A stretch of DNA of 13,951 bases from Candidatus Omnitrophota bacterium (GTDB taxonomy: Bacteria > Omnitrophota > Gorgyraeia > Gygaellales > Profunditerraquicolaceae), in NCBI GenBank assembly GCA_028687205.1, contig JAQUAP010000033.1, forward strand, positions 1 through 13,951, in the 5' to 3' direction. The notes under the pieces were generated by a model. It made no database searches and was not told where the DNA came from. It worked only from the letters and a program-made list of their open reading frames with translations. Below are positions 12,349 through 13,951 of this stretch, one piece after another; within the stretch, counting starts at the first letter, position 1; each line of letters opens with the position of its first letter. The translations under genes and the position numbers were made by a program.

Positions 12349-13950
12349 TTAACTCCGCGAATCAACAATTACCAAAGCCTCCCTTAATTCGGGAGAGCTT
12401 TCGCTGGCATTTTCTTCTTCCAATCTAAAGATATCCGCGAGGCAAAGTAATAAACTATCCGCCTGTGAATTCATCTCCTTCTTCTGCACACAAGCGGCAA
12501 CTAGCTCTTTAATCCGTTGTCCGGAAGGAATAACGCCTGATTGGATCATATTTCTAATCTGCTGCATTTCTGAGTCAATATTTATCCGTCTAAGCTCTGC
12601 CTGGCTTAACTGCGGCAATTTAAAATTTAAGCCGCTAAAGCTTCCCATAGGCTGAATAGTCATAGGTAGAGCTCGGAAGTCGATACCGCCTGTTTTAAGA
12701 GGAGAACTCGAAATCTCTATTCCTCGCTGCTTAAAGAGTTGTTTAATTTGTTCGAGCGCATCTTTTGCCTTAGTCCTTACTGGCTCGGCGCAATCATAAA
12801 GGTTATCTGGCCCCGGTATATTTAAATTATTCGGACGATGACCCTGGTAATAAGTATAGCTCGATCCTACCATCACTTTTAAATCAGCTAATTCCTCAAG
12901 AATAGCAATTAGCTTATTAATATAATCCTGGGGTAATGGTTGTCTATTAACCGCCGTATTAATCTCTTTTAATATACTACTTATCGCACGGAAAACATTT
13001 TCAAAACCATACCGGTCTAATCCATCTCTATGCTGTGTATACATTCCAGATTTTCCGGTATGACTCGAAATTATTCTATAATCTTTAGATATCCGTAGAA
13101 GTCTACGATATCTTACTTCATCTGCTTGCTGCTGTCCAATTTGAGCAAGGACCTGATCGAGAGCTTCTTCGGCTCTTGCTCTAACTCCTCCTGCGCAATC
13201 AGAACGACTATCTGATCCTAGAATATCAAAACCATACGAGTGGTGATCCGCATAATAGGAATAAGATCCTACTATCACTCTTAAATTGGTTAACTCTTCA
13301 AGAATACCTATTAATTTATTAATATAATCTTGGGATAAGGGTAGCTTAACAGCAGCCGCCTTAATTTCGTCTACAATACCATTTATTGCACGAAATACAT
13401 CTTTAAAACCATTCGAATCTAGTTGTTCTGTAGTCGTTTCACTCATCATACCCGAATCAACAGTAGAAATAACCATGTAATGCTTTGACATTTTAAGAAA
13501 CTCTTGGTATTTTGCTTTGTCTGTTTCAGCCTGTGATTTGGGGGATTTTTCATCGATAAGCCGACGTAGTTCAGATTGCTTAGAGAGGAGTTGATGTGCG
13601 CTATCAAGATTAAACCATATAACGGTATGTCTCTCATGATGATCACCCTCCTCCCCCTCAGCAACTTTTATTCTTTCAAGAATTAATGATATAGCTATAT
13701 CTACTTCTTCTTTGTTATTCACTACCAGATTAAGCGTTTTAAACATAGCGTCTTTAAAGTCACGCTCGTTTACGCTTTCTCCTCTCACATAAGTATGTAT
13801 AGAGTTACCTATCTTTTTAATATATAACTCATCGCATCTTCTATCAATTTCTTTTGTTACGTAGGACGATAACTCTTTGCTATCTTCTCCTAAGGGAGAA
13901 CTGGTTACTTTTATTAGGTCTTCTGGCGCAGTTACTTCAATGAGGGTATC
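12349..13950 (-). CDS. Tandem-repeat protein, N-terminus cut by window edge, function unknown
   Basis: The frame is open to the right edge: at least 533 residues before TAA. GTG at 13788 is not a convincing start, because the preceding 54 codons are open and keep the same character, so the real start is outside the window. Two clear repeats of about 125 residues (about 147-271 and 280-405) share FLKMSKHY/LLRISKDY, GFKDVFRAINGI/GFENVFRAISSI, QDYINKLIxILEEL, VGSYSYY/SYTYY and DCA---VR-KA. A diverged third copy seems to precede them (about 25-135, with DFKDAMFKTLNLVV). The C-terminal 115 residues begin with TGGIDFRALPMTIQPM and include a helical ELRRINIDSEMQQIRNMIQ segment. No membrane segment, signal peptide or catalytic motif is visible in this part. 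From memory such C-terminal segments occur in large Omnitrophota proteins. The DNA is more AT-rich than the neighbours. Confidence 0.85.
   Translation of the reverse strand, partial: DTLIEVTAPEDLIKVTSSPLGEDSKELSSYVTKEIDRRCDELYIKKIGNSIHTYVRGESVNERDFKDAMFKTLNLVVNNKEEVDIAISLILERIKVAEGEEGDHHERHTVIWFNLDSAHQLLSKQSELRRLIDEKSPKSQAETDKAKYQEFLKMSKHYMVISTVDSGMMSETTTEQLDSNGFKDVFRAINGIVDEIKAAAVKLPLSQDYINKLIGILEELTNLRVIVGSYSYYADHHSYGFDILGSDSRSDCAGGVRARAEEALDQVLAQIGQQQADEVRYRRLLRISKDYRIISSHTGKSGMYTQHRDGLDRYGFENVFRAISSILKEINTAVNRQPLPQDYINKLIAILEELADLKVMVGSSYTYYQGHRPNNLNIPGPDNLYDCAEPVRTKAKDALEQIKQLFKQRGIEISSSPLKTGGIDFRALPMTIQPMGSFSGLNFKLPQLSQAELRRINIDSEMQQIRNMIQSGVIPSGQRIKELVAACVQKKEMNSQADSLLLCLADIFRLEEENASESSPELREALVIVDSRS
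12736..13512 (-). repeat. Two tandem coding repeats of about 375 bases
   Basis: Copies at 13138-13512 and 12736-13113 encode the two repeat units of the protein above. Similarity is visible in DNA too: TTATTAATATAATC followed by C/T-TGGG occurs in both, near 12913-12935 and 13315-13337. Repeat spacing is 133 codons (399 bases). The conserved DNA suggests a fairly recent internal duplication. Confidence 0.8.
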
Positions 13951-13951
13951 C

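Noticed and set aside
12319..12354. 8-bp inverted repeat AGTTAACA / TGTTAACT around the stop of the repeat protein gene, with a T-tract at 12304-12309 on the minus strand, as a terminator.
   Set aside because: The loop is 20 bases, the stem is AT-rich and the T-tract is separated from it by GCCTGCCA, so it does not make a convincing intrinsic terminator.
13786..13788. GTG at 13788 as the start of the repeat protein.
   Set aside because: The frame stays open to the window edge and the upstream residues continue a decayed repeat, so the gene is better treated as truncated by the window.
1..13951. CRISPR arrays, tRNA or rRNA genes, insertion sequences, toxin-antitoxin or phage genes.
   Set aside because: No regular spaced repeats, cloverleaf arms, transposase motifs or phage-like genes were seen; coding density leaves little room for them.

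Overview
The window looks like a bacterial chromosome fragment of moderate GC content. My best guess is a member of the Candidatus Omnitrophota (PVC-related) or a similar uncultivated anaerobe lineage. That guess rests on overall gene style, a REP-like GGGACGGTTCTCAA palindrome, and a large repeat protein whose C-terminal 'TGGIDFRALP' segment I associate from memory with Omnitrophota proteins. No rRNA gene is present to confirm it. Nearly all content is core housekeeping, packed at very high density with ATGA-type overlaps, and most genes lie on the minus strand.

Layout. (1) Positions 1-3063, minus strand: an FMN-riboswitch-controlled operon reads from a near-perfect promoter (3036-3063) through the riboswitch (2862-3025) and an intrinsic terminator (2824-2854) into ribBA, a nested palindromic repeat, ribH, nusB and a PHP-domain phosphoesterase cut by the left edge. 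(2) Positions 3057-4123, plus strand: a divergent promoter shares its -35 region with the rib promoter and drives pncC (CinA C-terminal domain) and thpR. (3) Positions 4084-11705, minus strand: one long apparent operon, rpsO-pnp-ftsK-rodZ-rimO-pgsA-pgpA, starts at a strong promoter (11677-11705) and ends convergently, overlapping thpR by 40 bp. (4) Positions 11710-12284, minus strand: a two-gene unit encodes a small membrane protein with a zinc ribbon and a 52-residue conserved-looking protein, and is probably transcribed as a leaderless message. (5) Positions 12349-13951, minus strand: the 3' part of a gene for a large protein built of tandem repeats of about 130 residues, running off the right edge.

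How the genes fit together. ribBA and ribH supply riboflavin precursors under FMN feedback. The long operon joins translation and RNA decay (S15, PNPase, RimO), chromosome segregation and cell shape (FtsK, RodZ), and phosphatidylglycerol synthesis (PgsA then PgpA, consecutive steps). A neighbourhood of ftsK, rodZ, pgsA and cinA is familiar in many bacteria, but here cinA (pncC) and thpR face the other genes instead of following them.

I found no mobile gene cassette, CRISPR array, defence island or clearly new multi-gene system. The items most worth a second look are the missing canonical start codon of pgsA (an ATGA junction apparently changed to ATAA), the shared -35 region of the divergent promoters, the palindromic element that supplies the ribBA stop codon, the two probable leaderless starts, and the unidentified repeat protein.
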